NCBI GenBank assembly: GCA_024195265.1
Contig: JAJLRJ010000011.1
Coordinates: 7,612,610-7,676,609, forward strand
Source: Dendrophyllia cribrosa
Taxonomy: Eukaryota > Cnidaria > Anthozoa > Scleractinia > Dendrophylliidae
DNA: 64,000 nucleotides
Reading direction: 5' to 3'
The notes under the pieces are model-generated. The model had not been told where the DNA came from. It did not search any database and saw only the letters and a list, made by a program, of their open reading frames with translations. This document shows, one piece after another, positions 1-16,929 of this stretch. The translations under genes and the position numbers were made by a program. How positions within the stretch are numbered: position 1 is the first letter of the stretch; each line of letters begins with the position of its first letter.

Positions 1-146
1 AGTAAATCTTTTCTTATTCTTTAATAAGCTCGGGTTTTTGCCTTTGGCCTGCTCTACTCCACAACAAATTTCAACATATCATGTCAATATAAAAATGGAA
101 GCTTTTTAATTAAGCTTATACAGAGAAGCACTATAAGCTTACATAC

Positions 147-385
147 CATTTTCTTGTCATTTTGCCTTCGTTTCGGCAACGATTTTTCCAGATCTCGTCA
201 TTTCGGACAACATCACACTTGGCATACTCTCTCTGTGCGTAAGTTTGCGGCGGAGCAGACTTCACTCTTTCACTCTGAGGCGCACATTTATCATGATAAA
301 GGCTTGGAGTTCCTGCCCGCCATGTCGAGTCGGGAAATCTTCCCGCAGATTTCGCTCGTATTCCTCTAGCTTCCCTTTCTGTCAT
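147..385 (-). CDS. Candidate first coding exon, unidentified protein
   Basis: An open frame starts at an ATG at 385 and reads about 79 hydrophilic residues rich in Arg, Lys, Ser and Pro, then meets a strong splice donor (ATG|GTATGTAAG) at 147/146. The frame contains none of the repeats seen nearby, and its composition is coding-like. The remaining exons would lie beyond the left edge of the window. I do not recognise the family. It could equally be a chance ORF in a GC-rich promoter region, so the call rests only on frame plus donor. Confidence 0.28.
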
Positions 386-1009
386 GCCTTATACGGTTTC
401 CCAGCGCCAAGTTACCGAGTAGGTATTTAGCAGTTGCTCTTTTTTAGTTTCCAGAGATAATTCACCCCCAACCACGAAAACAACCACAGAAGCCAAATGT
501 TTTTGTTCTAGAACACTGTGATCTCGAGAAAGTTAAAAGTCATGTGACGTATTTGTTGCTATGCGATAACAAACAGCGAGCCGCTGATCTGCAGACGCCG
601 CTTTTTCCGACGAAAGACGTCACGCTGGGCAGCTTTAAATAAGACTTCCCTTGATTGATCCTTTGCCTCCTCTCTGTCAAGCCTTCGTCGCGGCTCGTCG
701 TTCTCCGAGGCAGGAAAATGACCGAAAATAACCAGACCAATCTCTACTGTAGTAACTACATCGACTGCAATTTTCATTTACATGGTATACTACCGACGCA
801 GGGTCCGTAGCAAACCTTGAAAAATTGGAGGGGAGGGGGGAAGGGGAAGGGGAAACAAGTATTTAGGATCGCATGGACCTTTCTAGGGGGGTCCTAGGCA
901 TGCACCCCTCGAAAATTTTTGAAAATGAAATACCGGAAACTGCATTTTCCAGCATTTTGGGCTTTTGAATTCCAAGTTTTTGATAGATGAAAACGCTTTC
1001 TAAACTACG
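386..1009. other. Gene-free GC-richer stretch
   Basis: No exon or transposon end is recognised. There are several CpGs around 540-780 and a purine run (GGAG/GGGGAAGGGG type) at about 826-860. It could be the promoter side of the candidate exon at 147-385. Confidence 0.3.
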
Positions 1010-1380
1010 AAGGAACTAATAAAGCAAGGCTGACTGGGGCTGCCGATTTTATAAGTATCAGATTCTTTCCAATAGTACGTCAGGCACGGCCTGACTTCTT
1101 CAGGGAATAAAATGACTACATGTACCAGGGGCGTAGCTACCTGTACGCACGTACGCATGTGTGTACCCGAAAAAGTAAAAAAAAAAAAAGGAAGATTTGG
1201 GACTTGAGGTGGGTGAGGAGGTAGGGGGAGTGTTTGAAAACAGTGCGTACCTCTGAAAAAGTCCTGGCTACGCCCCTGTGTACAAAACGTTACACATGAT
1301 ATCGCCAAGAAACCAAAAGGATATAAGATAACAAAGGAAAGATGTTACCCCGGGATGTTACATTTCAAAAATACGTACAT
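1010..1380 (-). repeat. Dispersed repeat, copy A
   Basis: Read on the minus strand this matches the segments at 3163-3535 and 6500-6797. All share the order: GTAACGTTTTTCTTG-like block, a TCAGGCCGTGCCTGACG-like near-palindrome, ATAATCCCAGTT, AGCCTTGCTT. Copy A is interrupted by the short MITE at 1126-1278. A fragment of the same family lies at about 19550-19612. Confidence 0.7.
1126..1278. mobile_element. Short MITE with hAT-like ends
   Basis: The element begins CAGGGGCGTAGCTA and ends TGGCTACGCCCCTG, an imperfect terminal inverted repeat. The flanks share TGTAC (1121-1125 and 1279-1283), a probable target duplication. It is inserted into dispersed repeat copy A, so it is younger than that copy. 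The spurious minus-strand reading frame across this interval is repeat-derived. Confidence 0.7.
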
Positions 1381-1381
1381 A

Positions 1382-2288
1382 CAGTCAACTCTCCGCTAAC
1401 GGACACCTCTCGTAAGCGGACATGAAGCTCTACTTACGGACGCCTTTTACCTCCTAGTCAAACTCTGTATTTACGCATTCCCGTAAGCGGACACTCTCTC
1501 GTAAGCGGACGCGGACACTTTTGAAACTGAAAGTTGGATTTTTCTTTTGTTTACGCTCTCTCGTAAGCGGACAGCTCATGCATAATAATGGCCGGACTCT
1601 TGGCAATGAAATTTGTCTTTAATTTGCAATAAATCAGCAAAAATATGACCTTTGACAAAGCAACAGAACAATGGGGATCGTTTTTGTCAAATCTCCATTT
1701 GTCCGCGGGAAAACAAGCTGTCCGTTCGTTTGACATCAACAAGACTCCGACGTAACATTTGTAGTGTCAGGTTATGGCCACGTTTGTCATGGTCTAATTT
1801 CCTTCTTGTTTCTGTTTTCAATCACTGACTGTACCGAACACTGTACCCCAGTAGTCACTCTTGGACTTGAGCCACGGTCACGAAAGATGTTTTAACATCA
1901 CCAAAAAAAGTATTTACAAGGAATTTCCAGACCGTACCCAGCTCCTCCGTTGACCCGTTTACCCGGGATGTTTACCCATTATGATGGCTTTCCCTTTGTT
2001 TGTTCCGCGCTTTAAAACTTGGTGACAAATACAGCCATCCTCAAAGGAATGTGACCAAGCTAAGTATCTCATCTAATCCAGTAACTGTGTTAACGTGTTC
2101 CTTGGCTGTGGTTTCAAAACTACAATCTTCTAAATTAGGCATAACTCCGCATAACTCTCCCGTAAGCGGACATCCGCCCTATTTTTCTTTAGTGTCCGCT
2201 TATGGGAATAATTCTCGTAAGCGGACAGCTCTACTAACGGACACTTTTTTCAATTCCCGAGGGTGTCCGCTTACGAGAGAGTTGACTA
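1382..2288. mobile_element. MITE-like element with CAGTCAACTCT ends
   Basis: The left end reads CAGTCAACTCTCCGC and the right end is its approximate inverse (GAGAGAGTTGACTA), flanked by TA on both sides. Both ends carry several copies of a CTCGTAAGCGGAC motif in opposite orientations. CAGT-type ends and TA duplications are typical of Tc1/mariner and pogo-like transposons. No transposase frame remains. Confidence 0.65.
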
Positions 2289-2302
2289 TATATTGTAACA
2301 AC

Positions 2303-3152
2303 TGTACAGCCCCCGAAATGATCCCGACCCCGAAATGATCCCCGACCCCAAAATGATCCCCAAAACGACCCCGAAATGATCCCGACCCCGAAATGATCCC
2401 CATTTTTTTTCATACTGACCCCGAAATGATCCCCAAGTAATTTTTGGAATGGAATGGCCTTCCATCTAGAGAAAGCTGGAATGAATAAAATAAAGGCAGT
2501 TAAGGAAATTTTGATTCTCATTATATGCAGTATTCACTTATTTATTTATTTTGGACAATTCTTAAAATAAATAATTATAACGCATGTTTTAACGATTTTT
2601 CAAGAAACTATATCATTTCTTATTTTTGCGAGTGTAGCGTTTTCAACTGTAACTAATAACAAATACAAACTTATCCGCTTCTTATAGCAGACCGGCATGA
2701 TTTAAAAGAGGAAACAAACATGATCGAACGTGAACATCAACAACCATATTATTTCAGTAACGAGAAATACAACACAATTATACGATCAAAAACTTAAATG
2801 GTAACAATACAGCTAGTCTGAAACAATACGAAAGAATCGTTATTAACTTTAATACTGAATGCGTGTTTGTCGCTGTTCGCGACATCTCACTGATCTTCTG
2901 GTCAGAAGTCGTGGATGAAACAGAAGACTGGGACGAGACATTGAAGTTTCCTCAACTGACTTTATTTTATTCATTCCAGCTTTCTCTGGATGGAAGGCCA
3001 TTCCATTCCAAAAATTACTTGGGGATCATTTCGGGGTCAGTATGAAAAAAAATGGGGATCATTTCGGGGTCGGGATCATTTCGGGGTCGTTTTGGGGATC
3101 ATTTTGGGGTCGGGGATCATTTCGGGGTCGGGATCATTTCGGGGGCTGTACA
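2303..3152. mobile_element. Foldback element with long near-identical arms
   Basis: The left arm (2303-2507) and right arm (about 2955-3152) are inverted copies with almost no differences. They begin TGTACAGCCCCCGAAATGAT. The outer part of each arm is a tandem array of a roughly 17 bp unit, GACCCCGAAATGATCCC, and the inner part is unique. The central 450 bp is AT-rich and has no recognisable protein. No clear target duplication is visible. Several reading frames across the arms simply translate the tandem unit. Confidence 0.8.
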
Positions 3153-3162
3153 TAACGCCTCT

Positions 3163-3535
3163 TATATTTTTGAAATGTCACAAACGTCTATCCATTGTTA
3201 TTTTATGTCCTTTTGTTTCTTGGCAATTTATATTGTAACGTTTTTCTTGCAGTCATTTTATTCCATGAAGAAGTCAGGCCGTGCCTGACGAAATATTGGA
3301 AAGAATATATTTATAATCCCAGTTACAGTTAGCCTTGCTTATTAGTATCTTCGTATTTGCTGACTACGATCCACCAGCGTCAATTGCATTGTCCGTTAGA
3401 CTAGGAGCAGTCTCTCTTTCCCAGCTCCAGGTTATTCCGTCGAGCGAGAAACGAAAAAAACATAAACGAACGGATAATGGCCGCGCGAAACTGGTCCTTC
3501 CTTGCAGATATTTCCTAAGTGTTCTTTCTGAGTGA
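3163..3535 (+). repeat. Dispersed repeat, copy B
   Basis: This shares the same blocks, in the same order, with copy A (minus strand, 1010-1380) and copy C (6500-6797). It ends with CCTTGCAGATATTTCC, also present in copy C. No coding content is recognised. Confidence 0.7.
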
Positions 3536-3881
3536 CACCTATTTATATAAAGCACAGCACATTTCCATGATCCAAAAGGCTTAGTGAAGTAATTACACAT
3601 GATCACAAACATCAATATCTATTTCCATAGATTTTTCTTATATTCCCAATAAAATTCTAATGATAGTTGCAAAAAAAAAATCATTGACGACAGAATGACC
3701 GTGTCTTGGTCAAGGGAAGCACAACAGTTGAACAGCGTCAATTCATTAATACTTTCTACATTGTCTCAGCAAACTAATGAATATTGAAAAAAGGAAAACA
3801 CTTCGGAATGTCAATTACGAAACAAAAGACCGACTGTCTCTGCATCTTGAAGCGACAACTGTCATCAAAGAAAGTTGGACT

Positions 3882-3950
3882 CAACCTCGTACCCAGGGTC
3901 TCTTTTCTTCCCAGGGGGTGGGAAGAAGAGAGACCCTGGGTACGAGGTTG
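3882..3950. mobile_element. 69 bp palindromic mini-MITE
   Basis: The whole element folds back on itself: CAACCTCGTACCCAGGGTCT at the left is repeated in inverse at the right (ending GGTACGAGGTTG). The flanks carry the same 8 bp GTTGGACT (3874-3881 and 3952-3959), a target duplication. Related blocks (CCTCGTTCCCAGGGTCT) occur near 43015 and, inverted, near 44065. Confidence 0.85.
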
Positions 3951-4299
3951 CGTTGGACTGTGTCTGAGTTGCCTCAGAGGCAAACACAGACGTCATCAGA
4001 AAGTCGTTCCGGTTGGAAACTTTCCAAGCAATTGTTTGCGCCACACAGTACAGGTTGTCCCCCACAAACAAATTGGCAAGCTCCACCATCCAAACCATCT
4101 GCCAATTTCTCGTGGACATGCAGAAGCATGAGGTGATTGAGCCTGGCCTCTCCCGTGGTTGAAGACAGGAGTAGGTCTTGACAAGGTGGAGAAGGAGCGC
4201 TCGCTAATGGCATTACTTTGGTAGCTGGCATGACCGTGACAAGCACAAGCTTACCGAGGGTGCTAATCTCACTCAGTAGGAGTTTGCGATCATTTCCAA

Positions 4300-4690
4300 A
4301 TGACTGAAATCAGTTTTATTTTCAACATTTTATATTTGTGCCGGTTATTTTTTTCTTTTTGGAAAAAAAAACTGGAGGTCACGCCCCTCCCCCCCCCCCC
4401 CCGGCCCCTCCCCTTGCTACGTCCTTGCGACGTTGTAACAAACACGGGGAGTAACAACTCTAACAAACGCTGTTTGAGCAATACTGTGATGCATGGAACT
4501 GAAAGTTGTCCCGAAAATTTGGAATATCTTCCCGATTTTTTCGGAGACATTCTCGCAAAAATTTCAAACTTCCCGAAATTTTAACAACATTATCTCATGT
4601 TTCCCCGAAAATTTTTCGAGTCTCCCGATTCGCGGCAAAATCTTCAGATTCCCGGAAGAATTTTGTTTTTCTCCCGAAACAGGCCTTCTT
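4300..4690. other. Gene-free stretch with poly-C tract
   Basis: A poly-C run (4389-4402) within C-rich sequence separates an AT-rich stretch from the Penelope-like remnant. Proline-rich reading frames here come only from the homopolymer. Confidence 0.4.
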
Positions 4691-4699
4691 AGAGTTGTC

Positions 4700-4900
4700 A
4701 CCCCCCGTAACAAACAGTGTATAGGCGAGACAAAACGACGACTTAAAGACGGCTTTAACGAACACCGACGATCGATTGACAGACCCACCGCTTCCTCTAG
4801 ACCTACTGCAGTTTCAGACCATTTCATTTCCGACGATCATTTACCGCCGACACGGAGCTACGTTATTCCATTAGAACTCATACATTCATCTAGCCTGTGC
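4700..4900 (+). pseudogene. GIY-YIG fragment, Penelope-like element remnant
   Basis: In the frame running through 4712 the translation contains CIGETKRRLKDGFNEHRRSI, followed by a TAVSDHF segment and PLELIHSS. This spacing is typical of the GIY-YIG endonuclease end of Penelope-like retroelements, as I recall the family. Only the middle of the domain is present. The reverse transcriptase is absent upstream and the frame loses resemblance after about 4890. It is a dead fragment. Confidence 0.55.
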
Positions 4901-5167
4901 GCAGACGTATCCGATTTCCTTGCTCGACCTTGCTCCCCGCGGAAAACGGACGTCTGCGAAACGCTGTTTCGAATCGTGTTCACGTATCCTGCTGTTTCTC
5001 AAGGATCCATGGACTGCGCTCTGATTGAATGGACGCTTGACAGTAGCACTAGGCATTGTTAGAAAGAGCTCTGATTGGCTATTACCACGATAGGCCAAAA
5101 TAATTTCTGCTGCATAAAACTTCATGCGGGTTTTTCCATGACAGATCTAAATATGTCGACTAAACAT

Positions 5168-5320
5168 CGGGCCCCGGTTGTTGAAAAGGTGGATAGCGCT
5201 GTAAACCGGATAAATCACTGTCCAGTGGATAAGTATTAACAAAATCCTTTGTGTTATCCACTGGATAGTGATTTATCCGGTGGATAGCGCTATCCACCTT
5301 TACAACAACAGGGTCCAGGG
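5168..5320. mobile_element. MITE with GGATAGCGC arms
   Basis: The arms form an imperfect hairpin about 150 bp long: GGTTGTTGAAAAGGTGGATA at the left against TATCCACCTTTACAACAAC at the right. Internal TCCAGTGGATAA is mirrored by TTATCCACTGGA. A decayed relative, interrupted by other sequence, lies near 45170-45400. Confidence 0.75.
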
Positions 5321-5557
5321 CTCGAGACTCAGTAACGGTAGCCAACTAGCCAAAGTCTAGTAAAAATTCAGTTTTGGCTAGTGGGATTTTGCCATCTGGG
5401 CTAGTAAAAATCGTGAAGCACCAGACGTAACGAAACCAAACTGAAAATTATTTTTCTCTGTACTTTCGTTAAGGCGTTAAGGCATTAGTCTTACATTTTC
5501 AATGTTTTCCTGTACATTCGTATCATTTCTAAGGTGTTAGTTAGTCTTATCTTCTCG

Positions 5558-5776
5558 ATGTTTTCCCGTACGTTCGTATACGTATGTTCGTACATTCGTA
5601 GGTTCGTAAGGTGTAAACCTTCCCTTCACAATGTTTTCCCGTACGTTCGTATACGTATGTTCGTACATTCGTAGGTTCGTAAGGTGTAAACCTTCCCTTC
5701 TCAATGTTTTCCCGTACGTTCGTATACGTATGTTCGTACATTCGTAGGTTCGTAAGGTGTAAACCTTCCCTTCACA
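5558..5776. repeat. 73 bp tandem repeat, three copies
   Basis: Copies run 5558-5630, 5631-5703 and 5704-5776 and are almost identical. The unit is built from smaller GTACGTTCGTA and TACATTCGTA blocks. Degenerate copies continue at about 6105-6270 beyond an inserted MITE, so the array once spanned both sides. Long minus-strand reading frames here are translations of the array and not a gene. Confidence 0.9.
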
Positions 5777-5807
5777 ATGTTTTTCCGTAATTAAGTTTCG
5801 TAAGTTA

Positions 5808-6089
5808 GAGCAGTTTTCAATTGAGTGTCGAAAGTAATTCCTCAATTGCTTTGGTTTTGCATTGCTACGCTTTGTGATTGGCTAAAAAATCTCACGCCAC
5901 TTTCTCGACCAATCGGAAGTAAAACCAAAACCAATCGTGACTTGCTCGCACGCGTTTTCCCGTGCTTGGCGCCGCCGACATGTAATTGCTTCGAGATCTG
6001 ATTGGTTCATTGGATTGTTTACGACTGCTGTGATTGGTCAGAGAAATTACTTTGGTTTTGGTTTTACGACACTCAATTGAAAACTGCTC
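5808..6089. mobile_element. 282 bp MITE, TA target duplication
   Basis: The terminal inverted repeats are perfect for at least 22 bp (GAGCAGTTTTCAATTGAGTG at the left, its inverse at the right). TA flanks both sides (5806-5807, 6090-6091), as for Tc1/mariner-derived MITEs. Inside are several CCAAT-like ATTGG boxes and TTTTGGTTTT blocks. It is inserted in the 73 bp array. A partial relative lies at about 60955-61090. Confidence 0.88.
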
Positions 6090-6499
6090 TATTAGCCTTT
6101 TCTTCTCAATGTTCATTTCTTACATTCGTACGTTCGTAAGTTGTTAGTCAGTATCTTCTCGCTGTTTTCCGTGCACATTCGCACGTCCGTAAGTTGTTAG
6201 CCTTATCTTCTCAATGTTGTTTCTTACATTCGTACGTTCGTAAGTTGTTAGTGTTATCTTCTCGTTGTTAGTTATTTTGGCTAGTGAATTCAAACCTGTT
6301 ACTAGCCACTAGTAGGCAGGCTAGCATTCATCTCGTGACGCTATTCCGGCGCAAAGCTGGAGAAGCGTATCTTATCGAAAGGGGTTAAACCCTTGAACCG
6401 TGAAGAAATGTAAACTTCGAATTTATATATTTTACATATCTTCTTTGATATTTTATCTTGTTATCCTATATCTTTTGTCTCTCTACTAATTGAAACGTA

Positions 6500-6797
6500 T
6501 TATCTCAAATTTTTGAAATGCAACGTTTTACCGATTGCATATTGTTTTTTGGCTATTTGATCAAATTGTAACGTTTTTCTTGTAATCATTTTATTCCCTG
6601 AATTGAACAGTCAGGCCGTGCATGACGAAATATTGGAGAGAATTTACATAATCCCAGTTGTACAGTCAGCCTTGCTTGTTCATGATTAGTTAATTCGTAT
6701 TTATATAACATTTGCTGACTCGATCCACCGGGATTAGATGCCTTTGTTTTGTCCGTTGGACCTTGCAGATATTTCCAAATGTTCATTCTGAATAAGG
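6500..6797 (+). repeat. Dispersed repeat, copy C
   Basis: Third copy of the family seen at 1010-1380 and 3163-3535, in the same orientation as copy B. Confidence 0.68.
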
Positions 6798-6799
6798 TT

Positions 6800-8040
6800 A
6801 GGATTTAGAGAACCGGGCGGCACACCCTCACCAAAAATTGCGGAAAGTACCCACCTTCCCCCCCCCCCCCCCCCCATCCCCTCTCCCAAAGGCTAATATA
6901 GTACGTACGCATTGTGTGTGTGTGTTTTAAATAAACGGCTGCAGTTGTAATGAAGCGAAAACCGAAAATCTCTGGATTGCCACTCATTTATTGATCGTTG
7001 TACCACTTGACCTGATTACAAGCTCTGCAAGAGGTTTTTGCGCTAAAGCTGCAGGGTTATAGCTAATTCGACCTGAAAGTCCCTAGAAGTTATCAGAAGT
7101 TATGGTCGACTTTTAGAAATTCCTTTTCCATTCCCATCCACGTTCCTTATAACATAGGTCTGTTCTTCAAAGTACAACTAGAGCAACAACCTTAGCCTTG
7201 CTTCGCAACTGGATACAACTGAAGTGATAACGAGGTCAGTAAACGTTATCTTATGTATAGGCCTCACACCGCTGAATCAGACAAAGCAAATCGTGGTGGT
7301 GGTCTCGATATTTTGGTTACTCGCAAGGAAAGTTGTCTCAAAATCTTAATTCCGTAATAGCAATGTGTTGACGTCACTTTCGCTGCCTATCTTTTGGAAC
7401 TTCCGGGAACGATGCAAATTTAATGGCGGCCATACAAATCATGGCGAAAAGAAAAAGAATGGCCGAAAACTGAAACCATTTAATTTTCCCGTGAGCAGAT
7501 TGAAAAACGGTTTGGGCTGGTTAAATACATTATTTCCTTCCGATTAACAGATGCACAAAAACGAAATTCAAAAATTTGATCGAACTGGCACCTTAAGCTG
7601 GTATCGAAAGTATTAAAACAAGCATGCATCTTCACCATCGGCGATAGAAGTCTGTCTTATCCGTGGAAAAAGAGTCAGGGAGCCTCTGGATGAAGTGATT
7701 GGCTTTAAATTATTCTCGCTTGGCTTAACCCCCATTCCCGCCTGAGGATGAAAACTGCGCGGCCGGCGGCCATGCTGCTGTACGGAACAAAAGAATAAGT
7801 ATTAAACAGAAGCTGAACGAGAAATCTTTTGTTTCGAAACGGCGTGGCGTCAGGTGAAAACGTCCTAAACTCAGTAGTGAGGGCATTTAAGAAGTAAATA
7901 CCCAACAAGCTACCAGAACCACATTTTTAACCCCTTGAAGATATACGAGCATCTCAGCGCGCGGAAGGCGTTCACGATTATAAAATGAAGAAAGGCGGAT
8001 CGAGCTGATTATTAACCGGTTCTAATGTTGACGGTACTTC
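6800..8040. other. Gene-free stretch with poly-C tract
   Basis: A poly-C tract (about 6860-6876) is followed by ordinary mixed sequence. No exon, transposon end or RNA gene is recognised. Confidence 0.3.
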
Positions 8041-8049
8041 ACGTGCTCG

Positions 8050-8620
8050 AGTGTTGTTTTGCAGACTGCCACGACCAGCAAGGGGGCCAAGGAAAACGTG
8101 ACAGTTGAAAAGAAAAAAAAAATTCGCGCTCTTCAAGCTACTTTATAATTATTCCTAATTCCAGTGTCTATTAAACGTGACTGAATTGACCAGGGGCTGA
8201 ATTCGTTGGCATAACTTTCAGGTTCAAATAGAGAAAGCCGCGGAGAATTAGTCGTTTACGTTTTGGTTTTGCGGGGAGTGCCGTAAAAAAAACGTACCAA
8301 CATGTAAAACTGACTCTCGGCTCTAAAATAGGGAGCTTTAACAACCACGACCGGGCAACACAAGGAAAACGTCATTGAAAAAAAGAGTTTCTGCTCATTT
8401 AAACTGTTTTGCAGTAGTTCCGATCTGTTTAATTTGTCGGCTAACGTGATTAAAATTGTCCAGGAGCTGAATTCGCAAGGCCGGATGGCTTTTAACTCAG
8501 TCAAATAGAGAAACTGGGAAGTTAGCCGTCGTGTGTTCACGTTCGGCCACAAAACCTATAATTTGTTGTTTTGCAGGGAGTGGTAAAGAAATCGGGTACC
8601 AACATCTAAAAACGCACGTT
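8050..8620. repeat. Diverged ~285 bp tandem duplication
   Basis: Two consecutive units share blocks in the same order: CACGACC..GGCAA, AAGGAAAACGT, a pyrimidine/purine block, GG(G/A)GCTGAATTCG, CAAATAGAGAAA and GGGAGTG..GTACCAACAT. The first unit is roughly 8050-8335 and the second 8336-8620. It sits about 1 kb upstream of the EF-1alpha promoter. No protein is encoded. Confidence 0.6.
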
Positions 8621-9014
8621 AGCATGGCATTGTTTTCTCGCTGTCGTGCTCGCCGGCAAAGAAATCGACTCCAAAATGTAGGCGGGGCGCGGCGTGCAAA
8701 GCAAGCGCAAGAGCCTTTGTAACGCTCATTAAACCGATTGTTTTCTAGGCTATTCGATGGTGCCGTCAAGTGTTTAATTCAGCTAATACCTTTGGGTAAA
8801 GACAATAGATAGATAATGCAATGACAACAATGCAATGGAGTTATAATAAACAATAAACGAAGCAGCTGAGAGAAAGCGGGGTGACGACTTGCACTACAAT
8901 ATTTTACAAAACTGAAACCCACTTTATATACGCCGACTGTTTCTCGAGTCTACTTATCGTTCGTTAGTTGTGGTTTCGTTACTCAAATGTACGGTGGCCA
9001 ACAAGGGACACGCT

Positions 9015-9085
9015 GCAAACAAAAAAGAAAGCACGCAAATAAAAAAGAAAGCACGCAAACAAAAAAGAAAACACGCAAACAAACA
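9015..9085. repeat. 20 bp minisatellite
   Basis: Three to four copies of AAACAAAAAAGAAAGCACGC, with small variations. Confidence 0.85.
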
Positions 9086-9543
9086 AATGCGGCTACGTTG
9101 TTGTCGAATTTACTGACTTTTTATTTTCTTCACTAAAAACGCTGTTTTCATGGAATAAGTAAGCATTTCAACAATGAAGAAGTCCCCTGAAGATGTCAGT
9201 ACAGTTGGGTTTCTAAAATTTTGATTACAAGCGGAACACTTTCTACTGAACATTTTTTCCGAGATTTGCACGCCCGGAGCACGCGAAATCAGACAATAGC
9301 GCTAATTTGGGCCATGTTCTGTTGTTGTTATTCTCCTACACGAATTTCTCAGCTCTTTATACGACACTGTGTTTTTTTTCTTCTGAACTTTAAAACATAA
9401 AATCAAAACTTCACTATTTTTTCCTTCTATGAAAATTGTTTTATGTTTTTGTGCACTGAGACGACGAACTGAGGAAATAGATTGCACAATCTCCCTTTGT
9501 TGTGGCGCAATGACGTCAATAGCAGTACCCCCCTCTAGACTCT

Positions 9544-9607
9544 TATAAAATGCCAACCACGCATGAGAACCGGCCTCTTTTATTCGTGGACTCTCTGTGA
9601 GGCGAAG
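9544..9607 (+). promoter_or_regulatory. EF-1alpha core promoter and 5' UTR exon 1
   Basis: A TATA box (TATAAAA, 9544-9550) lies about 25-30 bp before CCTCTTTTATTC (9574 on), a 5' terminal-oligopyrimidine-like start. TOP starts are known for translation-factor mRNAs and couple them to mTOR. A short non-coding exon then runs to 9607, where AAG|GTTTGT gives a donor. The 5' UTR intron would span 9608-10146. Confidence 0.7.
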
Positions 9608-10017
9608 GTTTGTTTTGAGGCGTCTTTTTATTTCGTTTTATCTTCTTTAATCTTCCTCATATTTACGCCATCGAGGCTTAGTTTTTTGCCAGACACATTG
9701 TTAATGCATGTAACGTGTTCCTGAGACATTTAGTTTAAGGCTTTGCTTGAGTTTCAGCACAGAAAGTTCCTTTCTAAATGCATCATGGCGGCCATTTCTT
9801 CTATGTCCGACATCTTTTTTTTTTCTTGCGTTTATGCTTTGTTGTCGCTCTTTAACGCTCAAATTGTTGTGTGGGAAAAATATGCTTTTCTCCTTAAAGT
9901 CACGGCAATTCTTACCGTCTTAATTTAGCACTGGAAAAATTATTTGAAAGTCGCTTCAACGCGAGTGTTCGCCAACACGTGATGAATTTAAAGTTTAAAA
10001 AATTTCACCTTTTTGCT

Positions 10018-10036
10018 GAGAGAGAGAGAGAGAAAG
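10018..10036. repeat. GA microsatellite in EF-1alpha intron 1
   Basis: A GAGAGAGA run in the 5' UTR intron, about 110 bp before the acceptor. Confidence 0.8.
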
Positions 10037-10115
10037 AACGAAAAAATAACCTTTCGCTATAGATTTATCTATAAAGCGGCATTCTGTTTTATAATAATGG
10101 AATTTCCTTTTGTGA

Positions 10116-16498
<6,383 letters not shown>

Positions 16499-16613
16499 AA
16501 TTCAGAGTACAATTTCAATTCCAAAAGACTCCTCTTACAAGCCAACCATACTGTTGTAGTGAAATGGCTACTTTCATATTTGTTCCATCGCAAATCTGTA
16601 AGGAGGCGGAAAC

Positions 16614-16653
16614 ATTAAAATTCTGAAGGATAAGTGTACTTAATAGTAATAAA
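16614..16653 (+). terminator. EF-1alpha polyadenylation signals
   Basis: ATTAAA at about 16614 and AATAAA at 16648-16653 lie about 115-150 bp after the stop codon, in an A-rich 3' UTR end. Confidence 0.6.
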
Positions 16654-16762
16654 AATAATTAAAAAGTTTTAGTGAGTCAGTGGTTTACATCAGTATCTCC
16701 TGCCTTCACCCTTGGGACCACCCTGTCAAATAACGTCAAACCAAGTCATTTTCGTGAAATTA

Positions 16763-16929
16763 GGGCCTGGTCGCACGCACTACAGTCAAGAACAAAAATT
16801 AGCCCGTGCAAAACTCGAGGAAAACAAAAAAAGAAAACGCTCCAGTGGGACACTCTTTTTGTGGATGTTTTTGTTTTTGTCATTTTGCACAGGCTAATTT
16901 TTGTTTTTGACTGTAGTGCGACTAGGCCC
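16763..16929. mobile_element. 167 bp hairpin MITE
   Basis: GGGCCTGGTCGCAC...ACTACAGTCAAGAACAAAAATTAG at the left is mirrored by CTAATTTTTGTTTTTGACTGTAGT...GCGACTAGGCCC at the right. The element is essentially one long imperfect palindrome just past the EF-1alpha 3' end. Confidence 0.75.

Noticed and set aside
4300..4550. Proline- or glycine-rich small proteins across poly-C tracts (also 6805-6987 and 56207-56606)
   Set aside because: Homopolymer artefacts with no homology or splice context.
5537..5845. 102-codon minus-strand frame with repeated YECTNIRIRTYG
   Set aside because: Direct translation of the 73 bp tandem repeat.
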